Assembly (NCBI GenBank): GCA_050084985.1 | Contig: JBITNC010000001.1 | Span: 53,382,001-53,446,000, forward strand | Source: Nageia nagi | Lineage: Eukaryota; Pinophyta | Length of the DNA: 64,000 nucleotides | Direction: 5' to 3' | Shown here: piece after piece, positions 37,393-48,400 of the stretch | Numbering within the stretch: the stretch's first letter is position 1 | Layout of the letters: each line of letters opens with the position of its first letter | Translations under genes and position numbers: made by a program | The notes under the pieces: model-generated | The model's database searches: none | The model's input: only the letters and a program-made list of their open reading frames with translations | Told to the model about the DNA's origin: nothing

Positions 37393-38100
37393 ATTCTTAT
37401 ATTGAATTCATATTTGTGATGACAACTTCACCCCTAGGAGGATTTTATGCTATATAGTGTTGATTTTGTTATACACCTTCATGGTAAGTTCACTTTACAT
37501 GAGGAACTTGTATAAATTTTTAAAAGCAAAAAGATTGGCCAATCTAGCATTGTTCAATTATCCATGCATGAAGAAATCTTATGTGTCTTTTAACACTGTT
37601 CAGTTATCCATATGTGAGGAACTTGTATATGCATGCTCTATTTTGTAATGATAATCAACACATATTTTATATACATCAGGTGACTATGAGTTTTGGCTTG
37701 GCATCTTTGTGATGACTTATAATGCACCATTAGTCAGTTCATGATGGCATTTGTGTGATTCATCTATTTTTATTGATATGAATATGTTGCATCTAACTAA
37801 TTTTGTTAGTTGAGTTGCTTATGACCTACAAGTTCCTTTGAGATTGTAGGTTACTTACTTCAGGTATGTAGGCTCTTAGAGACTCTTCATGACTTCTAGT
37901 TGGATGACTACTTCATGTACATTGAAACTAGTTGTAGTTAATGATTATATTTGGCAAAGTAGTGAGTCTCAAACTAGATCTTTCTTCATAAATACGTAAA
38001 AATTTCTCATCTTTGTTGTATCTGTTTGAAGGAGAACTCTCTTACTTTCTTTGTTCCTTCTCTCTTTTTCACTCTATCCCAATATTGCATTAAGGGGTAG
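37393..38100 (+). other. E4 3' non-coding region and polypurine tract
   Basis: About 0.7 kb with a partial copy of the E3-type repeat (37540-37650). It ends in TTAAGGGGTAG (38090-38100), the polypurine tract directly before the LTR. Confidence 0.75.
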
Positions 38101-38596
38101 TGTTGGAATGTATAATGCATTATTGTAAAGGTTATGTAATAATCTTCTATGTAAGTTCACTAATACTTAAGGGTATCATTTGATACCTTAAGTATTTAAG
38201 TGAATATGATAATGAAACTTATCCTACACTCCATGTCATGAGCATGCCCCTTGGGTAAAAGGATGTGCATATAATGCTTTTGTACATTGGATAAAAGGGT
38301 GATTCAAATAGGGATTTTGGCCTATAAATAGAAGGCTCCCTCTTTGTGATCATACACCAATTTGTGGAGTAAAGCTATGCTATAGGATAGTGTTTAGGAG
38401 AATAGTTAGAAGAATTGTAAAAGATTCATGTTTGTGAATGAAGTGAGATCTAGTTAGTGGATGTACTCCTAGTTGGAGGACCACTTACATCTTGTGTCTT
38501 CTTGTAAGATTGTCTTCTTGAGTTATCTTGATGTTATTATGAGCTTTCATGTGATATTTGTTGTTTAGTAATTAAGTGTTAGTGTTAGTTCCTTCA
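38101..38596 (+). repeat. 3' LTR of E4
   Basis: 496 bp, same length and subtype as the 5' LTR at 25010. Confidence 0.93.
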
Positions 38597-38618
38597 AGGA
38601 GACATTGAACTTATGAAG

Positions 38619-38751
38619 GCATGCATGATGAATTACTTCTTCAAGAGGAGGATGTTAAGAAGCCTTCTTTGGAGGCTTGTTTTGATGAAGATTGTTATGA
38701 GCAACTTCTTGTTGGAGGCATGTATTATGATGAATTATTCCTTTTAGAGGG
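38619..38751 (+). pseudogene. Unassigned acidic ORF remnant beside E4
   Basis: An open stretch of 44 codons without a start codon. It includes GMHDELLLQEEDVKK and the internal near-repeat GGMYYDELFLLEG, and ends at TAA near 38752. Further open pieces rich in Glu and His follow to about 38930. Its Asp/Glu/Tyr-rich character resembles 24904-25009 on the other side of E4, so the two may be one ORF split by E4. I do not recognise the family. Confidence 0.35.
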
Positions 38752-38930
38752 ATAATATGTTAAAAATAAAAATTACATTGATAAATATCTTTTAGTAATG
38801 ACATGCTTAAAAAGCATCCACATTGCCCATAAGGAAAATGAATATCTCATTGAAAAGACACATCTTCATCTTGTAGAGGAGGAGATATCATCTCAACTCT
38901 TTGTTGAAGAGTGCTTTATAGAAGAATATT

Positions 38931-41279
38931 AGCTTTCCCAAGTTGATTACCATATCTATATATGTGTGTATGGATAAAAATAGGGGTCTTGAAAGGACCC
39001 ACTACCTTTAACAAAGCCTTTAGATATTCAATGAACATTACAAAGAAAAATAGTAACAAAATAGATCTAGCAAGTCTCTAGATCAATTCTTCCTAACAGT
39101 ACTAAAGATGTGAACTTAGAAAATTATAAATATAAAATTTGATTCACGAAAAAATCTAACTATTATAGGAGGTATCTATTAGGATAGATCATGGACAAAT
39201 GAGTGGAGAAGGAGACCCTAAGGGACCTTCCCCCATGAGAGGGCCAACAAGAGGAAACTCCTCCAATGCATCCCTTCATCTAATTGAGGATTTTTGAAAA
39301 ACACCCCAAAATTGAAATATGGTAGTGAATTGAGAAAAAATAGTGCCCACCAAGAAAATTCAAATCCCATATTGGGAGAAAAATCCCCTTTATCATGGGC
39401 CTTATCTTTCCAAAATTTGAATTTTTTTATAGATATTGGTGTCACTTATTTTGAAATAAAAAATCCCATCATTAAGGAAAAATGGACCAAAATCACCCAG
39501 GACCATTCACTTGTAACATCAATATAGAGTCCACAATACCCTATTAAACTCAATCTGGCACCTCTTCCATACTTGCGCACCACACCCTTTAAGAATAGAT
39601 TTGAATATGTAGGCATCCTAAAGGAGGATTGAACATAACACCAATAATGCCCAACATGTTGTCATCCAACCAAACCCTAATGAACTACCCAAATTGGGAA
39701 AAATAGATTCCTTATCAGAACCCAAAGAGAATAAACATAATGCAGACTTAGATCTCCCCAATACCACCTGTCTACACCACTAGTCTTCAGGAAAAGCTTC
39801 AATCCCAAACTTTGCTCTTTGAAAGGGACTTGAATACCTCCCATAAACATAGTAAATATTTCAAGGTACTTTTCCATGTGATCGCTCGTTCTTTCATCCC
39901 CATTCCAAGACCCCACATAACCCTGAACTCCATTGACACCAAACCATCTTATCAAACAATATTCCATCATGTTAAAATAAGGTAGGGTAAGAAAATACCT
40001 TATCATAACCCATACATTTTCCATTTGGTATTCCCATCCAATGTGCTTGCATAGAAAAAACATTAGATCCCTCACCAATACCAATGAATCTACCCAGACT
40101 AAAGGATTTTGTAGCTCTTTGATCTTCCTATCTCCAAGGATAACAATGTTTTTAAGCCTTTATCTCTCCAAAATGGTTCCTAATATTAGAAAATCTAAAC
40201 CTTCCTCATGAGCTAATACACAAGCTTGCATTATTTCCAACATGAATGGGAATCCCTCAATAATCCAGGTTGTGAAGGTATTATTCACCTCATCCATTGA
40301 ATGAATCTACAATATCGTTGCATTTTTGTTAAAATAAAATCATGGATCTTTCCTCCAATAAAGCCAAAGCTTAAATCCTAGAAACTTCCCCATACTCTAA
40401 TCCTACAATAACAATTAGGTACCTCTCCTAAGTCAAAATTGACAAGCTCCCCCCTATCTTGCATTTGTCACTTATGGAGATAATCTTGGCAAAAACCCTA
40501 CAAGGTTAATCAAAGAAGCTCTCGGAAGGCATCCATTTGCAATAATCGAGCCTAACCTCATAACCGTATCCATGATAGGATCCTCTAAAACCTTTGAAAC
40601 CAACCACCCAACCTCAAATCACCATCGTTTGCATCTTCCTCTCTCCCCCCATCACTCCCACCTTCTACCACTCCCTCTCCCACGTTTGCTATTTCCTCAT
40701 TCATCAAGTGTTTGTTAATTGCATAAAAATACCATGTTAGTTCTACTCCTAATGTCAAATTTGAAGAGGTCTATAAATGTCTATCCTAGGATTTGAAAAT
40801 TGTGAATAAAATCATAAGGTGATTTATAAAACCATTCAAGGGCATGTTCTTATAAGTTATTATGAAAAAATTTAATCTTCAATATTTCATCATAAATAGA
40901 AATTATGCAAGGTTTTTGGAAAGCATGAATACAAAGGGTGGGATCTTCCTCCTCTTTGAAGATACAAAACTAAACAACATTAAGATGAAAAAAAATAAAA
41001 AAATACACTATATATCATATGATAAAGAGCTAATCATTTGACAATTTATCAAAGCCTTAAAATTATTTGTAACTTTTTCCAATTTTATTGGTTAAAGAGC
41101 ATTTAATCTTTGTAAACTTTGGCTTATGAATTGATACATTCCTTTGAGGCGGCACTACTAACTCAATACCCTCACTTTTATTTATTTGCCATTAATTGCC
41201 GTCTCCCCAAACAACTTCAAAAATTCAAAACGATGAGCCGGCTTGGGAGTTTGAATCCTGACAAATAAGAAAAGGGTGG
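38931..41279. other. Intergenic DNA, nothing assigned
   Basis: No confident gene, LTR or repeat. A 135-codon minus frame (40084-39677) rich in Trp, Tyr and Phe exists but shows no family motif I recognise; it could be a decayed LINE ORF1 or chance. A 77-codon plus frame (39294-39527) is likewise unsupported. Confidence 0.4.
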
Positions 41280-41282
41280 CGT

Positions 41283-41402
41283 AACGGACACAATTGTTGT
41301 CCCACGTAACTTGAAAACTCCACACCACCCATTTACAAGTAACAGGCCAATAACATAGCACCGAAACTCAACAACATCCATCATGACAGAACCGCATAAA
41401 AG
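41283..41402 (+). promoter_or_regulatory. Probable AUG1 core promoter
   Basis: Upstream of the AUG1 start are an AACGG Myb/MSA-type core (41283-41287), an ACGT core (about 41304-41307), a CCAAT box (41347-41351) and a TATA-like ATAAAAG (41396-41402). The spacing would place transcription start near 41430. MSA-type elements drive G2/M expression of plant cytokinesis genes, which would suit a spindle protein, but only the five-base core matches here. Confidence 0.4.
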
Positions 41403-41481
41403 CTTCAAAATTTCTCAACATTAAGATGAAACAAAACATAAAAATCCCAAGAACATTTCAGTATGTGATGTTGTTTAGCAG

Positions 41482-42181
41482 GTAAGTAGTTTTTCTATTA
41501 TGCATCTGATTCAGAGTTGAAAGAATCTATGATTTGAAGCAAATTGTTGGGTGATTTGGATGCTGTTTTTTTTTTAATAGGGGTATAAAAAAATTATGGG
41601 TATAGAGCAGAGCTGGTGGGTGTATTTTCTGAAGATCAGAAGAACTATTTCTGATGAAATGGTAGGGCTTTTACAGAAGGGAATTGATGGTTAACAGAGG
41701 TAGGAATTTTGTATCCTTAAAAGCTTACAATAGTGAAAAAAGTGGTGTATTGGCAGTGATCTTGATGTGGGTTTGGAGGGAAGAATCGAATGAAGGTGTT
41801 GGATTAACTGGCGTGTTCATTGGTTCATAACAGGTGAGGACCTCAAGTTGAGGATTTCAGAGTGGAGCATTGACGTCGGTTTGGAACAGACATTGATGGC
41901 TGTCTGAGGTCATTTTAGCTGAAAAAGTTACCAAATGCTATTTCTGGAAGCAATTTGGAGTGATTTATGTTCAGATCAAATTGGGTACTTGCTTTCAGGT
42001 CCATAGTTGGTGATAGAACTCTGGAGAAGGATTTCAGGGTCTCATTGCGAAATTTTTGGAACAGTATTTAATCATGTCAGAGCATCTAAGTAGTGGTTTT
42101 GAACTTGGAACATGGTGAAGGGCTGAAAAAGCAAGGGTTGTTTAGCGTTATATTGAATTGGGTTTTAAGAAAAATTTATAG
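41482..42181 (+). other. AUG1: Candidate AUG1 5'-UTR intron
   Basis: A strong donor AGCAG/GTAAGT at 41481/41482 and a TTTATAG acceptor ending at 42181, nine bases before the ATG. The interval has several upstream ATGs that would otherwise sit in the 5' UTR. The acceptor tract is not very pyrimidine-rich, so acceptors at about 41999 or 42037 are alternatives. Confidence 0.4.
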
Positions 42182-42190
42182 GATTTATCG

Positions 42191-42449
42191 ATGGGTGACC
42201 TTATTTCAGGGCTAGATCCCTCCGGAGGGGAAGGGAAGGGTAGCTTTGATACTGCACATATTGCGGATGTGAAAGCATGGCTTCATTCTGTTTTTGATGC
42301 TGTTGGGAAGGAAGTTCCTGAGTTTGAGTATACCCCTCGAACTGTGGCACATTTACATGCCGTTGCTACCGTCTCACAGGCCAGGACTCAGGCCGCAACT
42401 ATTCTTGCTTCTGATCTGCGCCAAAAAGCACAAGAATATAGAAGTCAAG
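42191..42449 (+). CDS. AUG1: AUG1 exon 1
   Basis: ATG at 42191 (context atcgATGGG) through codon 86 plus one base. Donor CAAG/GTAAGA. The N-terminus starts MGDLISGLDPSGG and then enters the conserved family region. Conserved protein resumes in exon 2 with AARLREIL. Confidence 0.92.
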
Positions 42450-45400
42450 GTAAGATTGCATTTGGTATTATGGATTAGTTTAACCATAAACGTGAAGTAA
42501 CACATCAAAAATTATATTTATTTTCAGCTCATAAGAGAATTGTTATTCTTTTTCCAACCTCATATTTCTGTATTGTAATTATTATTTTCTTGCATTTCTG
42601 TGTATCTCGTATATTTTTCGATCTAATTTGCACATTCTAGAGTCTTTGCTGTTGGCTGATTTGTGAACCCTGATCATAGCATCATCATGGTATCAGAGCA
42701 TTAAACAAATGGCACTGGCAGAGGAATTCCAGTGCGGGGATGGTGAGGAGGAAGAACTGGAGTAGAAGAGTTGATACGGACAATTTACTCTGAAGATTGG
42801 GAGCTTTTGAGGTTTGATTGAGAGGCAATGAGGCTGAGGATTAAGATGAGAAGGTTGGTGCACAAGTTGGAGCAATAGATCACATGGAGGGTTTAATTGA
42901 AGCAATCTCCAAAGGAAGAAGCACAGGGATGATGGATGTACCAGAGTTCAAAGGAGAATTGAATCCAAAGTTTTTAATAGATTGGATACTAGAGCTTGAA
43001 AGACATTTTGACATGGAGAATATTGGTAAATATGATCTCTGTAGAGTCATCTTTGTTGTGTTAAATGTGAAGTCTCATTCTGCACACTGGTGGGATAATT
43101 TATAACAATCCACAAGAACTCAAGGAAAAGAGAAAATTAAATTATGGCCTAAAATGTTGAAATACGTTAAGGCTAAGTTTTTTCCCTTTGTATTATCGAC
43201 AAAGATTGTCCATGTAATTTCAAAATTCGAGGCAAAATGAGATGTCTGAACAATTTATGAAATTGCAAATTAGGTCAGACATGGAAGATCTAAATACTTC
43301 AAATTAGAATAAACATCTGAGACTTTGACAAGCAAGCATCATTGCCATAATTAATGGGCCAAGGTTTGAAATCCATGCTGTACCAGCCCTTGTAATGGTG
43401 CATTTTTGTGATATGCTCCAAGGGCAGAAGAAACATTAAATTGATGAAGGCATGAGGAAGTGAAAAGCAGGGTAGCGTGTCTTCAAAGCGAAAAGAGAGT
43501 TCTTTAGAAACAACAGATAATGAATTTGATAAGGAATAAAAATCAGCAAAGCCTGATTTCAAGGAAACAAGATCGAGTTTTGAAGGCAAATGTTCTTTCA
43601 TAAGGAGAAATTGTTTCTGTTGAGAAAAGCATAGGGCATTTGAGTGTCAGCAGAAGGTGAAGATACTACTCAGTTTGATGCAGTGACTGCTCTTGAGCTT
43701 AAGCATTGGGAAAAGCTTACATTGAGGAGTTTTATTTTATTTTTTATTTTTTTAAAATATTGATTAATCCCTTTTAAAATTTCGGAGAAAGGTACTTAAA
43801 ACTCCTTTTACGTGTTCTACCTTGTAAGGGTCTGAAGATTTGAACTTGGGCCTCCCATGGAGCGTTCCCATTTCTTCCCAACTCCTATAACATGGCTGGA
43901 CACATTGAGAAGAATTTTGTTGAAGTCAGAAGAAAAGATTAAATGCATAGTTGAGAAGTATTTTTTGTACAACGTGCCACGTAGGAATAATGTTTGGTAA
44001 TCATTGATGGGGGCAGCAATGACAATATACTCTCCACTGCAATGGGGAAAACAGGACTTTGATTGTGTAAAACTTTGGAGAGTAAGCATAATCTTGAGAG
44101 GTGAATGCTCTAAGGTTCCAAATCTTAGATGACTAGCCTCTTTGATGAAGCACTTTTGTAAATGAAGCATACCATTATGGTTCAAGGTCAGAAGAGCAAG
44201 TAAATTGAGGAAGACATAAAGAAAGAGTAGTATATATTCAAAGTGAGAAGGGAATTCTTCAGAAACAACATATAGTGAATTTTATGAGGAAGAAAAAGAA
44301 GCAAAGTCTGATTTCAAAGGATGCAAGATCAAGTTTCAGAGGTAGAGGTTGTGTTGGTAGAGCTTATTTCGTAAGGAGAAATTGTTTAAGTTTTGGAAGC
44401 ATGGGCATAGGGCATTTAAGTGTCAAGTGTCAACAGAAGACAAGAGATCCGTAAAGTAACTGCTCTTGAACCTGAGCATGGTGAAAACCTTATGTTGAGA
44501 ATTTTTCTGAAGACAGGTAAACAATATGAAAGGCATTGGTTGAGAAGTATTTTTATACCACATACAAAGCAGGAGGAATGTGTTGTAAGTTATTCATTGA
44601 TGATGACAACAATGTCAATATAGTCTCCACTGAAATGGTGAAACACTTTAGCTCATCATGTACAAGATATCCTCACCCCTATGAAATATTTGGCTTCAGA
44701 AAGGTCATAACACTATAGTAAATGAGCAATGGAAAGTTAAATTCTACATTGGAAAAAATGAAGATGAGGTGATATGCGATGTTATATCATGGATACATGT
44801 CATTTCCTGCTTGGAAGGCCTTGGCAATATGATAAAGTGATGATAGAGTAGCAGCTTATGATGGAAAGGAGAAAACTTACACCTTTGATAAATGTGGAAC
44901 AAAATTCAAACTGCTTCCCATGAAAGAAGAGGCAGGACAAGTAGTCAGGTATTATTCTTTTCTGTGAATTTATTTTTGCATGAAGTTATGAAATAAATTT
45001 CATGCATTGGTTGGTAGAGATTAGGAAGATGCCTGAAACAAGAAAGTACTGCTAGAAGAGAAGGCTTTGCTAGATGAACATATCGCATAAGTTCAGATGG
45101 ATTGCCCAGTGGATTATCTTCATTAAGAAAGATCACCTATCATATGGATCTTATTAGAAAATTTGAAGGGATAGCTTGCATTCAGCCTCTCATTGATTGA
45201 GTTTAATGGAAAATGAAGGGTTAATTATAGAGGAGGAAGATTTGTTGCCAAAAAGGTTTGATAAGAGAAAACTTTAGCCTTTGTGATGTGAATGTTGTCA
45301 TCGCACTAATGAAGGAAGGAGAATGGATGATGTGCACAGATTTTATAGCCATTAACAAACTTACAATTAGAGTAGGAAGTGAGCTGCAGTGTAGGCTTTT

Positions 45401-48400
45401 CTATCATGTGCTTCACTATAGGATTTTTTATCATGAGCTGCACTATAGTCTTTTCTATCATGAGCTGTAGTATAGTATTTGGGCCTTGGCTATCATCATC
45501 CCCAACAGATGACAATTTGAGGTTGTGAATAAGGGATCGGGAAATTTCTGCATTTCAGTTGCATGAGTTAAGAGTTCCAAAGGATTGAAAGATTTGATGG
45601 AATTGCCTTTGGAAGAGAAGAAAGGTGACATTGTAGATGCATTTGCTGCATTGATGCAAAAAGTGCATGAACTGGTTATGAAGTGTCTACAAGCCATAAA
45701 TCAGAATTACATAGCTAAAGCAGATGAATCCAAAAGAAAGAAAGCGCTTGAAGTGAATGATGAAGTGATAGAGAACTCTAGAAAAAGAAAGGTTTCTTCT
45801 TAGAACCTACAACAAATTGATGTGCAAGAAAATTGTGTTGGGAGATTTGAAGTATGCTAAGAGATATTATAGTTTTAGGATTATTATTAGAATTAGTTTT
45901 GGGGTAATTATTAGTGATGTTATTTTTAAAATGTTAGATTAAAAAAGGAATGTAACTCCTCTAACTATTATTAGTGTGTTAGGTGAATTTATTACTGTGC
46001 ACAATTTTTAGCCTTGTACTTCCTATTTATATGATGTGATACTATGAGATTTGTATTTGTATGGCTTCAATATGATATCAAAGTGGGTTCATTGATCTTG
46101 AGGCTAAGAGAAATGGGCTGGTGAGGTAGACCTCCCATCCCGACTATGTAGTGAAGGAGATCAATAGTTTCCTTTTGTATATAGTTTAGGAGTGGATCTG
46201 CCCCATTCATATGTTGTTTGGAGGTTAGCGTGAATGGATGTGCGATATGTTAGAATAGTTTGCTACGATTTACATGTCCTTGAATGGTCATAATGATATA
46301 ATAGTTTGTTGTGATTTGCATGCTATTGGATGGATGTGTCATGAGATGTGAGGAGTTTTCCAAGTTGTCAATAGCCTAAGTGGTGAAGTTTTATTGCAGG
46401 TTGTCAAAAGTATGTAAAGAAGGTTGAAAGAAGGCTACCAAAAGCTTGGTTGGATGTGTTTGTTCCCAATCATGATGGTTGTGGATATATGTGTTTGCCC
46501 CTATCTTTTATTGGTTGTGATAATGCTCAGTCATTGTTATGGAAGTTACTCTTAAGTCAGGGAAGTTTCCATAAACCTCCTTTGTTGTTGGTTGGATGTG
46601 ATGGTAGATGCCCAATCAACACCACGTATGACATGATGATAGATGCCCAGTCAATAGTCAACACCACATGAAAGAATGGAAGAGTGATGATGCCCAATAA
46701 TTACCACATGAAGAATCAAGGATGGCAAATGCCTAAACATTGCCACATAAGGTTTGAAGATCAATGAGCCCATTGCCGCTAAAGATGATGATTAGAATCA
46801 CTTGGAACCTCATCCAAACCCAACGCTTGCTCTTAGAAGTCACCATCTTGTCCTTTTCTATCATACGTTTGGTCCTCATGTTTCCTTGTCTTAGGCGCAA
46901 GCTTCAAAAAGTCTTAATTATGACTTTTGAAATCATGCGATCAACCCTTTAGCCCTTCATTTGATCGAAGATTCCTTCCGGAGGTTGTAACTTTGCATTT
47001 TGACCATCTTCATTCTGTCCTGAGGCTCCTCTTGGCTAAGCGCATGCCCAAAAAAGTCATGAATTTGTCCTTTTTTAGTCCTGCGCTCAGCCTTCTTTTG
47101 CCTTGTGTCTTGAGTTCATCTGAAAGAGAGACTAGACTTTGACATTGATACCTTTTGAGACAGTCAGTTTTTCGGATTTTTGGACTTGGTCTCTTATCTC
47201 ATATTGTTCCCCAGACTCTCCTATCTTCCAGACTTAGTCAATTTTGGTTATCTTCAAATATGTGTTCATCATGATTATGATTGGAGGGAGTATACAACAC
47301 TTGGTTTTTATCGAGATTTCGAATGAGTATGACACGATGAAGTGAGATGTTGGCTTATTGATGATTATGTCTTGGCAAAAAGTTGAGTCCTCAAAATTGG
47401 CAATTTTGGGGCATGTTGTGTTTGAGCACAACACTTTCCTTTTCCTTTTTCATCAAAGATTACATCTCTTGAGATTTTGACCTTGTTGGTCTTTAGATCT
47501 CAACATCTATATGCCTTTGTTTCATAGTGTATCCAACAAAGCTATGAGGTTCACTCGTGGCATTCAACTTTCTTCTTATTTTATCATTTATGTGTACATA
47601 AACTCAACAACCAAAAAATCTGAAATGTTCAGCACTTGGTTTAGTACTGTACCATGCTTTGTATGATGTCATATTCCTTTTTACAATTGTACGACTCTTG
47701 TTGATGATACAAGCACTTGCATAAATATCTTCAGCTCAAAACTTGTTGCCTAAGCGTTTTACCTTGATTATGGTTTTTGTTCTCTCAACCATTATTCTTT
47801 CTTTCTACAAGTTGTGGTGTATAGGAAACAATATATTGCCTTCTAATGCCATGATAAACACAAAAATATTCAAAGATTCTTGATTTAGTTTCACCATCTC
47901 TCTTGGTTCTCAAAGTCTTGGTCATGTATCCAATTTGTTTTTCCACCATGACCTTGAATTTCTTAAAAATTTCAAAGGCTTCACTCTTTGCATGAAGGAA
48001 ATACACTCGTAACATTCATGTACAATCTCAATGAAAGTGGTAACATAGAACTTACCAAGTAGGCTTGGAACTTGCGTTGGTCCACATATGTTACTATGAA
48101 ACATTTGAAGTGGATAAGAGGTTCTCCACTTGCTTGATTTAAACTTATATCTATGGCACTTTCCTACAGCACAACTTCTAAATATTTCTCTTTTCTATAC
48201 TTGGCAGCCCATACACTATCTTCTTCTACTTGGAATATTTAATTTTTGGAAGTTTAGATTCCCATATCTTTAATGCCATAGCCACGAGTTATCTTTAATT
48301 GACGAAGAGAGAGACATTCTTTCCTCCAATTTTCTTGAAATCTAGTTGGGGCACTCTATTGGCCTTCATTGGCGCAATAGTAAATGTTTGGTCTCTACCC

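Larger units (their letters stand above)
25010..38596 (+). mobile_element. Ty1/copia element E4, split by nested E5
   Basis: Two 496-bp LTRs of the same subtype (both have ggttatgtaataatc near the start) flank a gag-pol remnant. A 7838-bp minus-strand element, E5, is inserted in the reverse transcriptase. Without E5, E4 is about 5.7 kb, because it lacks the 2-kb leader found in its relatives: PBS to gag start is only about 84 bp. The flanking pentamers are gagag and aggag, so the target duplication is not clearly preserved. By eye the LTRs differ at roughly 8-10% of positions. Confidence 0.9.

Noticed and set aside
39677-40084. 135-codon minus frame in the intergenic DNA
   Set aside because: Trp/Tyr-rich with no motif I can name; no neighbours or splice context to support a gene.
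42294-42500. 68-codon frame overlapping AUG1 exon 1
   Set aside because: Alternate-frame shadow of exon 1, running past the splice donor.
45258-45470. Repeated YH-E-L pattern (FYHVLHYR, FYHELHYS)
   Set aside because: Short local tandem repeat inside decayed gypsy RT; the frame has no wider support.
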